Source: Flavobacteriales bacterium
GTDB lineage: Bacteria; Bacteroidota; Bacteroidia; Flavobacteriales_F; PHOS-HE28
DNA: 61,538 bases
Direction of reading: 5' to 3'
NCBI GenBank assembly: GCA_019912395.1
Contig: JAIOIH010000075.1
Location: forward strand, 1 to 61,538
In this document: one piece after another, positions 46,301-54,605 of the stretch
How positions within the stretch are numbered: the stretch's first letter is position 1
Layout of the letters: each line of letters starts with the position of its first letter
Program-made: the position numbers and the translations under genes
The notes under the pieces: model-generated
The model's database searches: none
The model's input: the letters and a program-made list of their open reading frames with translations, nothing else
Told to the model about the DNA's origin: nothing

Positions 46301-49300
46301 CACCCTATTGCACGGATGGTGGTACGGCAACAGTTTCGCTTTCAGGGACCAGCGGGGGATCGTTCAGCGCGGTTCCTTCGGGATTGTCGATCAATGCCGG
46401 CACCGGTGCCATCACCTTGGCGAGCAGCACGGCAGGTACCTATACCGTGACGTACAGCATTGCTGCGGCAGGCGGTTGCGCGGCATTCACCACCACGGCC
46501 TCCCTGGTGGTCGGTGCAGCTCCTTCCGCAACCATTGAATATGCCGGTTCGCCCTATTGTTCCGGCGGCGGCACCGTGAACGTTACGCGCACCGGTACGG
46601 CCGGTGGCACGTATGCGGCTGTTCCCGGAGGGCTATCCCTGAATGCAAGCAATGGGTCGGTCAACATCGGAACGAGCACTCCGGGTTCATATACGGTCAC
46701 GTACAGCGTGGCTGCCACGGGAGGTTGCGCAGCATTCTCCACTACGGCGCCCTTGGTGATCGGCACGGCGCCTTCTGCTACCATCGAGTATCCAGGCTCT
46801 CCTTTCTGCACCACGGACGGTCCTGCCAGTGTGTCGAGGTCGGGCAGTGGAGGTGGAACGTATGGTTCCGATCCAGCGGGCTTGTCCTTGAACGCATCCA
46901 CTGGTACGATCGACCCGGGGGCGAGCTCCGCCGGTTCCTACACGGTGACGTACAGTATTGCGGCTTCCGGAGGTTGCAGCGCTTTCTCAACCACGGCGCA
47001 GGTCGTCATTGAAACGGCCTCAACGTGGTATGCGGACACGGATGGTGACGGTGCCGGTGATCCCGGAGTCATCTTGCTCGCTTGCGAGCAACCTACCGGT
47101 TACGTAGCAGTCGCGGGTGATGATTGTCCGACCGATCCGAACAAGACAGAACCCGGTGCTTGTGGTTGCGGGGTTGCGGATACCGACACGGACCTGGACG
47201 GTGTGCCCGATTGCATCGATAGTTGCCCCTTGTTGGCTGGCGGGATCGGCGATGCCTGCGACGACGGCGATCCGAACACGACGAACGACGTGGTCACTGC
47301 CGATTGCGAATGCCTGGGCACGGTGGTCTACGACTGCCCGGCTCTGATGGCGAACATCGGCGATGCCTGCGACGACGGTGATCCGAACACGACGAACGAC
47401 GTGGTCACTGCCGATTGCGAATGCCTGGGCACGGTGGTCTATGATTGTCCGGTGCTAATGGCGAACATCGGCGACTCCTGCGACGATGGCGATCCGAACA
47501 CGACGAACGATATGGTCACGGCCGATTGCGTTTGTTTGGGTACACCGCTCTGTGAACCACCGACCATTGACTCGACGACAAGTGATTCACCTGTCTGTTC
47601 CGGATCTGCGCTCAGTTTGGGTGTGTCCGCGAGCGGCACCGGACCGCTCAGTTATGCATGGTCGGGCACGGGATTGTTCGACCCAAGCGCCCTCTCCCAG
47701 GATGTGAGCGTTACGAACGCGGCCACGGGTGATTACCAAGTGACGGTAACGAATGCTTGCGGCTCGGTCTCCTCAACGGTTTCCGTGGTGGTGACCCCTG
47801 CTCCGTCCGCGACGATCACCTATGAGGATTCGCCCTATTGCAACACGGGTGGCAATGCGAACGTGACGCGCATTGGTACGGCGGGAGGCACCTATAGCGC
47901 CCTTCCTGCGGGAGCGACCATCGACGCGGGATCAGGCACGATCGATCTGGATGTGAGCGAGGTGGGTGTCTACACCGTGAGCTACACCATTGCTGCAAAC
48001 GGTGGCTGTGCATCATTCACCACAACCACGGATGTCACCATCCAGGCCGCCACGGTCTGGTATGCGGATGTGGACGGTGATGGAGTGGGTTCGGATGATG
48101 GCAGTGTGATCGCCTGCGAACAACCGACGGGCTATGTGGCCATCAACGGGGATGACTGCCCCAACGACCCGGACAAGTTGTCGCCCGGAATCTGTGGCTG
48201 CGGAATACCCGACACGGACACGGATAGCGACGGCACTGCGGACTGCATCGACGGTTGCCCCACCGACCCGGACAAGATCGCTCCGGGGGACTGTGGATGC
48301 GGTGTTCCGGATACCGACTCGGACGGGGACGGCATTGCCGATTGCATCGACAGCTGCCCATCGCTGCCCGGCCAGATAGGGGATGCTTGCGACGACAACG
48401 ATCCGGGGACCGAAGATGATGTGATCACGGCCGATTGCGTCTGTGTCGGAACCATCATTTACGATTGCCCGGACCTGATGGCGAACATCGGTGATGCCTG
48501 CGACGACGGCGATCCGAACACGACGAACGATATGATCACGGCGGATTGCGAATGCTTGGGCACGGTGGTCTACGACTGCCCGGTGCTGATGGCGAACATC
48601 GGCGATGCCTGCGACGACGGCGACCCGAACACGACGAACGACGTGGTCACTGCCGATTGCGAATGCCTGGGCACGGTGGTCTATGACTGTCCGGTGCTGA
48701 TGGCGAACATCGGCGATGCCTGCGACGATGGCGATCCGAACACGACGAACGATATGGTCACGGTCGATTGCGAATGCGTGGGCACGGTGGTCTACGACTG
48801 TCCGGTGCTGATGGCGAACATTGGCGATGCCTGCGACGATGGTGACCCGAACACGACGAACGATGTGGTCACGGCCGATTGCGAATGCCTGGGCACGGTG
48901 GTCTATGATTGCCCGGACCTGATGGCGAACATCGGGGATGCCTGCGACGACGGTGATACATTGACCGTGGACGACATGATCACCGAGGACTGCATTTGTC
49001 TAGGTGACATCCCTGACGGCATAAATGATCCGGAAGGAGCTTCAGGGGTGTCGATCGCCTTGTTCCCGAACCCCAACCGAACCGGTCTGGTGACCCTGCA
49101 CATCGAAGGTTTGGCCAAGGACGCAAGCGCGGTGTTGATAGAGGTGCACGATGCTGCAGGAAGACGTGTTTACCAAGGGACTGCCTTGGCCCTAGGCGGC
49201 ATTCTCGACCATCGCATGGATCTTTCCAACCAAGTCTCCCAAGGTCTTTACATGGTAAAAGCCATCGCCGGGGATCAACGCTACCTCCAACGATTGGTGA

Positions 49301-49308
49301 TCCAATAG
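43315..49308 (+). CDS. Giant T9SS-secreted repeat protein (1997 aa) with cohesin-like N-terminal domain
   Basis: Signal peptide within residues 1-34 (FFSAMLLAVALPASAQ). Residues ~35-200 form a beta-rich domain, LLVQVKLNSTASFGGIFSAL through TIRYDAASGASLGAG, that resembles a cohesin fold. An Ig-like module follows. Eleven tandem 83-residue repeats cover 44278-47016, each with SPYC/SPFC, TRTG, GTYTVTYSIA and GGC...FSTTA. Three Cys-rich CDDGDPNTTND repeats follow, then an Ig-like module, a twelfth 83-residue repeat, TSP3-like calcium segments (DTDTDSDGTADCIDGCPTDP) and five more CDDGDP repeats. The C-terminal ~80 residues are a type A T9SS sorting domain (ALFPNPNRTG..., ending GLYMVKAIAGDQRYLQRLVI), so the protein is probably exported and attached to the surface. 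ATGs at 43315 and 43321 are both possible. Confidence 0.9.
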   Translation: MLMASARLLLTKQLIRIGFFSAMLLAVALPASAQSDVIPSSVDIRLVQGSTADDLLVQVKLNSTASFGGIFSALTVTIRYDAASGASLGAGTSFCNAWSAFTPSPVVTDNGMAYRTYNGFGINRLEDPPFDGGCGVSIPAGTWFTITTIPVSGGSCTAFTMGNDAYTGAENRDYYISMAGTDVTGLVTGGPVNGGNCLPDCLGVIGGTALPGTACDDGDPGTTNDTWSAGCECAGTPICIPPAITGTTSNSPLCSSSSLNLGVTASGTGPLSYAWTGTGTFSPNASSQNVTVSGAASGNYQVVVTNACGTASSSVPVVVNTAPSATISYSGSPFCTSGGTASVTRTGSAGGTYSATPAGLSISSSTGAITLGTSSAGTYTVTYSIAASGGCTAFSTTASVVIGAAPSATISYSGSPFCTSGGTANVTRTGTTGGTYSATPSGLSISSSTGAITLGTSSAGTYTVTYSIAASGGCTAFSTTASVVIGTAPSATISYSGSPFCTSGGTASVTRTGSTGGTYSATPSGLSISSSTGAITLGTSSAGTYTVTYSIAASGGCAAFSTTASVVIGAAPSATISYSGSPFCTSGGTANVTRTGSTGGTYSATPSGLSISSSTGAITLGSSNAGTYTVTYSIAASGGCAAFSTTAAVVVNAAPTATISYTEAPYCTSGGTAAVTRTGNTGGTYSATPAGLVIDPNSGTVNLGTSVAASYTVTYSIAASGGCSTFSTTAVIVIGQAPTASIAYPGSPYCTSGTTATVSLTGAGGGSFTAAPAGLAINAGSGTVDLGASAIGTYTVTYSIAPNGGCAAYSTTAQISIGAAPSASIVYSGSPYCSSLGQADVTRTGSSGGVFSATPVGLVIDDATGSINLSASTAGNYTVTYAIAAAGGCSAFSTTTPVSIGAAPSATISYLGSPYCTSGGSASVTRTGTPGGSFSATPAGLSINSVSGTIDPGNSTAGTYTVTYAIAAGGGCTAYSTTADVVIDQAPSAGIFYGGSPYCTDGGTATVSLSGTSGGSFSAVPSGLSINAGTGAITLASSTAGTYTVTYSIAAAGGCAAFTTTASLVVGAAPSATIEYAGSPYCSGGGTVNVTRTGTAGGTYAAVPGGLSLNASNGSVNIGTSTPGSYTVTYSVAATGGCAAFSTTAPLVIGTAPSATIEYPGSPFCTTDGPASVSRSGSGGGTYGSDPAGLSLNASTGTIDPGASSAGSYTVTYSIAASGGCSAFSTTAQVVIETASTWYADTDGDGAGDPGVILLACEQPTGYVAVAGDDCPTDPNKTEPGACGCGVADTDTDLDGVPDCIDSCPLLAGGIGDACDDGDPNTTNDVVTADCECLGTVVYDCPALMANIGDACDDGDPNTTNDVVTADCECLGTVVYDCPVLMANIGDSCDDGDPNTTNDMVTADCVCLGTPLCEPPTIDSTTSDSPVCSGSALSLGVSASGTGPLSYAWSGTGLFDPSALSQDVSVTNAATGDYQVTVTNACGSVSSTVSVVVTPAPSATITYEDSPYCNTGGNANVTRIGTAGGTYSALPAGATIDAGSGTIDLDVSEVGVYTVSYTIAANGGCASFTTTTDVTIQAATVWYADVDGDGVGSDDGSVIACEQPTGYVAINGDDCPNDPDKLSPGICGCGIPDTDTDSDGTADCIDGCPTDPDKIAPGDCGCGVPDTDSDGDGIADCIDSCPSLPGQIGDACDDNDPGTEDDVITADCVCVGTIIYDCPDLMANIGDACDDGDPNTTNDMITADCECLGTVVYDCPVLMANIGDACDDGDPNTTNDVVTADCECLGTVVYDCPVLMANIGDACDDGDPNTTNDMVTVDCECVGTVVYDCPVLMANIGDACDDGDPNTTNDVVTADCECLGTVVYDCPDLMANIGDACDDGDTLTVDDMITEDCICLGDIPDGINDPEGASGVSIALFPNPNRTGLVTLHIEGLAKDASAVLIEVHDAAGRRVYQGTALALGGILDHRMDLSNQVSQGLYMVKAIAGDQRYLQRLVIQ
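44278..47016 (+). repeat. Eleven tandem 249-bp coding repeats (83 aa each)
   Basis: Repeat units start at 44278, 44527, 44776, 45025, 45274 and so on every 249 bp. The first four are nearly identical at the DNA level (for example CTCGGCGACGATCTCC recurs at exact 249-bp spacing, with TCTGCGACGATCTCC in unit 3). Units 5-11 have diverged in DNA but keep the protein pattern and exact length. All unit boundaries stay in frame. Confidence 0.95.
47218..47550 (+). repeat. 111-bp Cys-rich coding repeats, first cluster (about three units)
   Basis: Units of 37 residues with consensus YDCPxLMANIGDACDDGDPN, TTNDVVTADCECLGTVV. Full units begin at 47329 and 47440 (111 bp apart), preceded by a partial unit SCPLLAGGIGDACDDGDPN. 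Four to five Cys and many Asp per unit suggest disulphide-linked or calcium-binding loops. Confidence 0.9.
48460..49014 (+). repeat. 111-bp Cys-rich coding repeats, second cluster (five units)
   Basis: Units start at 48460, 48571, 48682, 48793 and 48904, exactly 111 bp apart, and are very similar in DNA to the first cluster. The last unit diverges (TLTVDDMITEDCICLG) where it joins the linker to the sorting domain. A degenerate copy (CPSLPGQIGDACDDNDPGTE) precedes the cluster. Confidence 0.92.
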
Positions 49309-49328
49309 GGACCATCCGGAATGATCGG

Positions 49329-49360
49329 GCAGGCTCCGTACCGAAAGGAACGGAGCCTGC
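49329..49360 (+). terminator. Intrinsic terminator after the 1997-aa protein gene
   Basis: GCAGGCTCCGT (49329-49339) pairs perfectly with ACGGAGCCTGC (49350-49360), an 11-bp stem with a 10-nt loop. TGTTTCTGG follows. It begins 20 bp after the stop codon. Confidence 0.85.
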
Positions 49361-49415
49361 TGTTTCTGGTCCCGTGCTTCTTGAGGCGGGTGCGATCCGG
49401 ATTTTCGAAAACCTG

Positions 49416-49446
49416 TTGCCCCGGAGACTTTCGGGTGTTATTTTCG
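49416..49446 (+). promoter_or_regulatory. Promoter TTG-N20-TATTTTCG before the 799-aa repeat protein gene
   Basis: TTG at 49416-49418 is followed after exactly 20 bp by TATTTTCG at 49439-49446 (one mismatch to TAnnTTTG). The start codon is about 150 bp further on, so this would give a leader longer than usual; no small ORF is convincing in it. The 49309-49603 gap holds only this and the terminator. Confidence 0.6.
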
Positions 49447-49603
49447 TACTCCTCACGAATCAGGTGGGCGAGAGAGCTGGAATGAGTGCGGTCATGGCTG
49501 GTCTTCGAGGAACGGAGCAGCCCCATGCGGCCCCCGCCGATGTGCATGCGTATTTTGGGCCATGCTTGCCACGGTTCGGGGAAGACCAAGAGAGCGAAAT
49601 CCA

Positions 49604-52003
49604 ATGATGGGATCCAGATCATTTTCAGGACGAGTCCTTCGGGCCGCGAGCCTTCTTGCACTTGTATTGACATTCGGCCTTGCGCGGGCCCAAACGGATA
49701 TCATTCCCTCCTCGGTCGATGCCAGATTGGTCCATGGAGCTTCCACTGACCAGCTGCTCGTACAGTTGAAGATCCACAGTACGGATGATTTCGGCGGGAT
49801 CCTCAGCGCGCTCACCATCACCATACATTATGATGCTGCCTCGGGTTCATCATTGGGTGCTGGTACCAGCTTTTGCAATGCGTGGAGCGCCTTCACCCCC
49901 ACACCGGTGGTGCTCAATGGGGGCATCGCCTACCGGACCTACAATGGCTTCGGTGTCAATCGATTGGAAGACCCTGTATTCGATGGAGGTTGCGCCACTT
50001 CCCTGGTCCCCGAACAGTGGTTCACAATTACCACGATCCCGGTGGCTGGAAGCGGATGCACCACGTTCTCGTTGGACAATGATGCCTTCACCCAACAGTC
50101 GAACCGCAACTTCTATGTGTCCATGGGCGGTCATGATGTGACCGGGCAAGTGGTTGGTGGTTCCTTGAACGGAGGCGCATGCACACCGGACTGCCTCGGT
50201 ACGATCGGGGGCACTGCCTTGCCCGGGACGCCTTGCGATGACAATGACCCGAACACCAGCGATGACACTTGGACCGCTGATTGCGTTTGCATAGGAACCG
50301 GATGCGTTGCTCCTGCCATCACCGGGACATCGAACAATGGCCCGATCTGTTCCGACAATGACCTGAACTTGTCCGTATCGGCCACGGGTTCCGGGCCGTT
50401 GACCTATGCGTGGACCGGTCCGGGCACCTTTTCCCCCGATGCCGCCTCGGCAAGTGTAACCGTGGGCGGGGCGGCATCGGGTACGTACCAAGTCTCGGTA
50501 ACGAACTCCTGCGGGAATGCGGCGGCCTCCATTCCCGTGGTGGTGCAACAGGCCCCAGTGGCGGCGATCTCCTATGACGGGTCACCCTATTGCACCACCG
50601 GAGGCACGGTAAACGTCACCCGGACGGGCACCCCCGGTGGCACGTACAGTTCCGCCCCAAACGGTCTGTCGATCAGCTCCGGCACGGGCGCGATCACCTT
50701 GAGCGCGAGCAGCGCGGGCACATACACGGTGACCTATAGCATCGCGGCTTCCGGAGGTTGTGCAGCGTTCAGCACTACGGCTGGTGTCGTCATCAACCCG
50801 GCCCCTTCAGCGACGATCGCCTACAGCGGTTCGCCTTACTGCAATTCGGGAGGCACGGTGAACGTGACACGCACGGGCAGCTCTGGCGGAACCTATAGCG
50901 CCACCCCTGCCGGCTTGTCGATAAGCGGCAGCACTGGCGCGATCAACCTCGGAGCGAGCACGGCTGGCAGCTACACGGTGACGTACAGCATCGCGACTTC
51001 CGGAGGTTGTGCGGCGTTCAGTACGACAGCCAATGTGGTCATCAATTCGGGGCCCTCGGCCACCATCTCGTACAGCGGCTCACCTTATTGCACCAACGGC
51101 GGCACGGCTTCGGTCACACGTACCGGCAGCAGTGGGGGAGCTTATACTGCGGCTCCCGGTGGCTTGTCGATCAATGGGAACACCGGGGCGATCAACTTGG
51201 GGAACAGCACAGCGGGCACGTATACGGTGACCTATGGTATTGCGACCAGCGGCGGTTGCATGGCGTTCACTACCACGGCCACGGTGGTGATCAACAGCGC
51301 GACAACATGGTATGCGGACGCGGACAACGATGGCGTAGGGGACGATGCAAGCACGGTACAGGCCTGTACCCAACCTGCGGGATATGTAGCGGTGGGCGGT
51401 GATCTGTGCCCGGATGACCCCGCCAAGGTTTCACCAGGGACGTGCGGCTGTGGAATTCCGGACACGGACACGGACAATGATGGAACTGCGGATTGTGTGG
51501 ATGGATGCCCCACCGACCCGAACAAGGTCGCACCCGGAATTTGTGGTTGCGGCATTCCGGATACCGATACGGACCTGGACGGATCGGCGGACTGCATTGA
51601 CAATTGCCCTTCGCTCGAGGGTGTCATTGGGGACCCATGTGACGACGGCGATAACACGACCACCAACGACGTCATTACCCCGGATTGCGTTTGCGAAGGC
51701 ACGATCACTGTTGGCATTGCGGAATCGGAGGGAACTCCGGAGGCCACTATGAACGTGTATCCGAATCCCAATGCCACGGGAACTGTATTCCTGGATCTGG
51801 ACGGGCTTTCCATGGGTGATGGGCCCGCGTTGATCGAGATCCACGATGTCTCCGGACGCCTTGTGCATCAAGCATCCGCCTTGCAAGTTGGAGGAAAGGT
51901 CCACCTCGCCATGGATCTTTCGACGGGAGTGGGCCGGGGCCTCTACTTGGTACGGGTGACGACGAACGGACACCGCTATTTGCGGCAGTTGGTCATGCAA
52001 TAG
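49604..52003 (+). CDS. T9SS-secreted repeat protein (799 aa), paralogue of the upstream giant protein
   Basis: Signal peptide MMGSRSFSGRVLRAASLLAL, then VLTFGLARAQ. The N-terminal cohesin-like domain (TDIIPSSVDARLVHGASTDQ, ILSALTITIHYDAASGSSLG, SFCNAWSAFTPTPVV) is strongly similar to that of the preceding protein, so the two genes arose by tandem duplication. An Ig-like module follows, then three 83-residue repeats (50552-51298), TSP3-like calcium segments (GIPDTDTDNDGTADCVDGCP and GIPDTDTDLDGSADCIDNCP), one CDDGD segment and a type A T9SS sorting domain (NVYPNPNATG..., ending GLYLVRVTTNGHRYLRQLVM). Starts at 49604 or 49607 both fit; the frame is open to 49562. Confidence 0.9.
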   Translation: MMGSRSFSGRVLRAASLLALVLTFGLARAQTDIIPSSVDARLVHGASTDQLLVQLKIHSTDDFGGILSALTITIHYDAASGSSLGAGTSFCNAWSAFTPTPVVLNGGIAYRTYNGFGVNRLEDPVFDGGCATSLVPEQWFTITTIPVAGSGCTTFSLDNDAFTQQSNRNFYVSMGGHDVTGQVVGGSLNGGACTPDCLGTIGGTALPGTPCDDNDPNTSDDTWTADCVCIGTGCVAPAITGTSNNGPICSDNDLNLSVSATGSGPLTYAWTGPGTFSPDAASASVTVGGAASGTYQVSVTNSCGNAAASIPVVVQQAPVAAISYDGSPYCTTGGTVNVTRTGTPGGTYSSAPNGLSISSGTGAITLSASSAGTYTVTYSIAASGGCAAFSTTAGVVINPAPSATIAYSGSPYCNSGGTVNVTRTGSSGGTYSATPAGLSISGSTGAINLGASTAGSYTVTYSIATSGGCAAFSTTANVVINSGPSATISYSGSPYCTNGGTASVTRTGSSGGAYTAAPGGLSINGNTGAINLGNSTAGTYTVTYGIATSGGCMAFTTTATVVINSATTWYADADNDGVGDDASTVQACTQPAGYVAVGGDLCPDDPAKVSPGTCGCGIPDTDTDNDGTADCVDGCPTDPNKVAPGICGCGIPDTDTDLDGSADCIDNCPSLEGVIGDPCDDGDNTTTNDVITPDCVCEGTITVGIAESEGTPEATMNVYPNPNATGTVFLDLDGLSMGDGPALIEIHDVSGRLVHQASALQVGGKVHLAMDLSTGVGRGLYLVRVTTNGHRYLRQLVMQ
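50552..51298 (+). repeat. Three tandem 249-bp coding repeats (83 aa each)
   Basis: Units begin at 50552, 50801 and 51050 and have the same 83-residue pattern and length as the eleven repeats of the upstream gene (SPYC, TRTG, GTYTVTYSIA, GGCAAFSTTA). DNA identity between units is lower than among the first four units of the upstream array. Confidence 0.93.
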
Positions 52004-52058
52004 CACATGGCCACCCGGAGATGTTGGATGGCCCTTTCTCATGCATGTCCGGCAAAGC

Positions 52059-53513
52059 TCAGTAGTAGACCAAGCGGCGCACTTTCGCGATGTGCTTCGC
52101 CAAGCGGATCACCTGCTTGGTATAACCGAATTCATTGTCGTACCACGTGTATAGCACCACGTTGCGCTTATCGTTGCTCACAATGGTGGCGTTGCTGTCG
52201 AACACGCTGCAGCAGGTGTCACCGATAATATCACTGCTCACCAGTTCGGGGTCGATCTGGTAGTGGATCTGGTTCACCAGATCTCCGTTCAATGCAGCGT
52301 GGCGGATCAGTTCGTTCATCTCCTCCAGCGTCACGTCCTTCTTCACCGTGAGGTTCATGATGGCCAGTGAACCATTGGGCGTGGGTACGCGCACCGCATT
52401 CGCGGTCAGCTTGTCCTTCAGGCTGGGGATGGCCTTGCTCACTGCGGTGCCGGCACCGGTACTGGTGATCACCATGTTGATCGCGGCACTGCGACCGCGG
52501 CGAGGGCCTTTGTGGTAATTGTCCAGCAGGTTCTGGTCGTTCGTGTAGGCATGCACCGTTTCGATGTGCCCCTTTTCGATGCCCAATCCATCCTCCACCA
52601 CCTTCAGGATCGGGGCAATGGCATTGGTGGTGCAGCTGGCTGCGCTGAATATGTTTTCCGTCTCAATGTCGAACTCCTTCTGGTTGATGCCATATACGAT
52701 GTTCGGGATCTCCTTGCCCGGGGCCGTGAGCAGCACCTTCCTCACTCCCTTGGCCTTGAGATGCCGCTCCAGGGCGGTCCTGTTCGTGAAGGCACCGGTG
52801 TTGTCGATCACCAGCGCATCGTGGATGTCATAGATGGTATAGTCAATATCCTCCGGGTTGGAGGCGGCGATCAACTGTACCTGCTGCCCGTTGATGGTGA
52901 GGGTCTTGTTCTCCACGTCCTCTTCCACTGTGCCCTTGAAGGCACCATGCACACTGTCGTTGCGCAGCAGGGCGGCACGCTTCACGATCTCCGCGTCCGT
53001 GAGGCTGCGCGTAACAATGGCGCGAAGGCGAAGCTGCTGGCCCTTGCCGGCCTGCTTCACCAGCTCCCGTGCGGCGATGCGACCGATGCGACCGAAACCG
53101 TACAGCACCACGTCCTGAGGCTTGAACGTGTGCTTGTCCAAGCCGATGAAGTTGACCAATTGGTTCTTCAGGAAATCCGGTGCGGACTTGGATCCGGATT
53201 CCTTGAATTCATGTGAAAGGCGCCCTATATCGATCTTGCTGGGCGCAAGGCCCAAATTGAGCAGTGCGCGGGCCAGCTCGGCCGTGGTCTTGATATCGAT
53301 CGGCTTGTGTACCACCGTTTCGGCATAGTTGAACAGCTTGATGACCTCCGAGGTGTTGATGTCCAGCAGGTGGTTGCGGAAAAAGACCAGTTCAACCCCA
53401 TGTTCGAACATCAATTGACCCACCGAGTTGAGCAGGTCCACCGCGGACTTTTCACGGTCCACATAATCTTTTAGCCCAGCCTCATAGCCGGCCTTTTTGG
53501 TCAAGGTCTCCAT
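52059..53513 (-). CDS. gap: Glyceraldehyde-3-phosphate dehydrogenase, long form with N-terminal extension
   Basis: A 484-residue enzyme. Residues ~130-484 are GAPDH: NAD-binding GFGRIGR (139-145), catalytic SAASCTTNAIAP with nucleophile Cys294, and the C-terminal WYDNEFGYTKQV. It converts glyceraldehyde-3-phosphate, NAD(P) and phosphate to 1,3-bisphosphoglycerate. The first ~130 residues are a helical extension absent from the standard ~335-residue enzyme but known in long GAPDH forms of Bacteroidota and some Proteobacteria; its role is unclear. It is convergent with the 799-aa gene (55-bp gap) and co-oriented with rpoD, which lies 42 bp upstream. Confidence 0.94.
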   Translation of the reverse strand: METLTKKAGYEAGLKDYVDREKSAVDLLNSVGQLMFEHGVELVFFRNHLLDINTSEVIKLFNYAETVVHKPIDIKTTAELARALLNLGLAPSKIDIGRLSHEFKESGSKSAPDFLKNQLVNFIGLDKHTFKPQDVVLYGFGRIGRIAARELVKQAGKGQQLRLRAIVTRSLTDAEIVKRAALLRNDSVHGAFKGTVEEDVENKTLTINGQQVQLIAASNPEDIDYTIYDIHDALVIDNTGAFTNRTALERHLKAKGVRKVLLTAPGKEIPNIVYGINQKEFDIETENIFSAASCTTNAIAPILKVVEDGLGIEKGHIETVHAYTNDQNLLDNYHKGPRRGRSAAINMVITSTGAGTAVSKAIPSLKDKLTANAVRVPTPNGSLAIMNLTVKKDVTLEEMNELIRHAALNGDLVNQIHYQIDPELVSSDIIGDTCCSVFDSNATIVSNDKRNVVLYTWYDNEFGYTKQVIRLAKHIAKVRRLVYY

Positions 53514-53555
53514 GTTGGAAATAGAATAGGAGGGACGATCACTTCACGGAACGGG

Positions 53556-54419
53556 TCAGCCCAAGTATGCCTTGAGCAATTTGCTTCTGCTGGTATGGCG
53601 CAGTCGACGGATGGCTTTTTCCTTGATCTGGCGCACGCGCTCCCGGGTGAGGTCGAACTTCGCGCCGATCTCTTCCAGGGTAAGGCCATGGTTGATGTTG
53701 ATCCCGAAGAAGAGCTTCACCACGTCCCGCTCGCGCTCGGTAAGTGTGCTCAGGGCGCGGTCGATCTCCTTGGAGAGGCTCTCGTTGATCAGCACCCGGT
53801 CGGCCGGCATGCTGTCGTTGTTCGGAAGCACGTCCAGGAGGCTGTTGCTCTCGCCTTCCACGAAGGGGGCGTCCATGCTGATGTGGCGACCGCTCACCTT
53901 CATGGTGTCGGCCACTTTCTCAGGCGGAAGTTCCAACAGCGTAGCGAGTTCATCCGCACTGGGCGGGCGCTCAAACTCCTGTTCCAGCTTGGCGAAGGCC
54001 TTGTTGATCTTGTTCAGCGAGCCCACCTGGTTCAGCGGCAGGCGCACGATGCGGCTCTGCTCGGCCAGCGCCTGCAGGATGCTTTGGCGGATCCACCACA
54101 CCGCATAGCTGATGAACTTGAAGCCGCGGGTCTCGTCGAAGCGCTGCGCCGCCTTGATCAGTCCGAGGTTGCCCTCGTTGATCAGGTCGGGAAGGCTCAA
54201 CCCTTGGTTCTGGTATTGCTTGGCCACGGAGACCACAAAGCGCAGGTTGGCTTTCACCAACTTGTCCAAGGCCGCGCCGTCACCCTTCTTGATCTTGCGG
54301 GCGAGCTCGACCTCCATTTCAGCATTGATCAAACCCTCTTTGCCGATCTCCTGGAGATACTTGTCCAACGACTGGCTCTCCCGATTGGTGATCGACTTGG
54401 TGATCTTGAGTTGGCGCAT
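53556..54419 (-). CDS. rpoD: Primary RNA polymerase sigma factor RpoD (SigA), short Bacteroidota type
   Basis: A 287-residue sigma-70 factor lacking the long region 1.1 of Proteobacteria, as in all Bacteroidota. Region 1.2/2 starts [20 protein letters not shown]; region 2.3-2.4 has [20 protein letters not shown]; region 3 has the [20 protein letters not shown] segment; region 4.2 has [20 protein letters not shown]. The N-terminus [20 protein letters not shown] is diagnostic and fixes the start at 54419; an ATG at 54431 adds only four residues. A well-formed TTG-N20-TACCTTCG promoter lies about 100-130 bp upstream. The 186-bp gap to the protease gene contains only that. Confidence 0.97.
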   Translation of the reverse strand: MRQLKITKSITNRESQSLDKYLQEIGKEGLINAEMEVELARKIKKGDGAALDKLVKANLRFVVSVAKQYQNQGLSLPDLINEGNLGLIKAAQRFDETRGFKFISYAVWWIRQSILQALAEQSRIVRLPLNQVGSLNKINKAFAKLEQEFERPPSADELATLLELPPEKVADTMKVSGRHISMDAPFVEGESNSLLDVLPNNDSMPADRVLINESLSKEIDRALSTLTERERDVVKLFFGININHGLTLEEIGAKFDLTRERVRQIKEKAIRRLRHTSRSKLLKAYLG

Positions 54420-54520
54420 TCTGCTAGTCACGGGGGCGGGGGTGTTAGTTGGTGGAGGTGGATGGCTGAACGGCGCCGGTCCGAATGATAACGCTCGGGG
54501 CGGTCGGATCGTTCAGGCCG

Positions 54521-54551
54521 CGAAGGTACATCCCCCCCATGCTCGCGGCAA
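54521..54551 (-). promoter_or_regulatory. Promoter TTG-N20-TACCTTCG of rpoD
   Basis: On the minus strand TTG (54551-54549) is followed after exactly 20 bp by TACCTTCG (54528-54521), one mismatch from TAnnTTTG. It is oriented towards rpoD, whose ATG is at 54419. The layout matches the pattern that RpoD of this phylum recognises, consistent with autoregulation. Confidence 0.65.
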
Positions 54552-54605
54552 GGGGGGGCGGCAAGGTGGCTGGGTGGGCGATGTAAGTTTTTGGAACTGT
54601 GTTGG

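Noticed and set aside
44278-47016. CRISPR-like regular repeats
   Set aside because: The 249-bp periodicity is of coding, in-frame repeats with no spacer pattern; a single open frame runs through all units.
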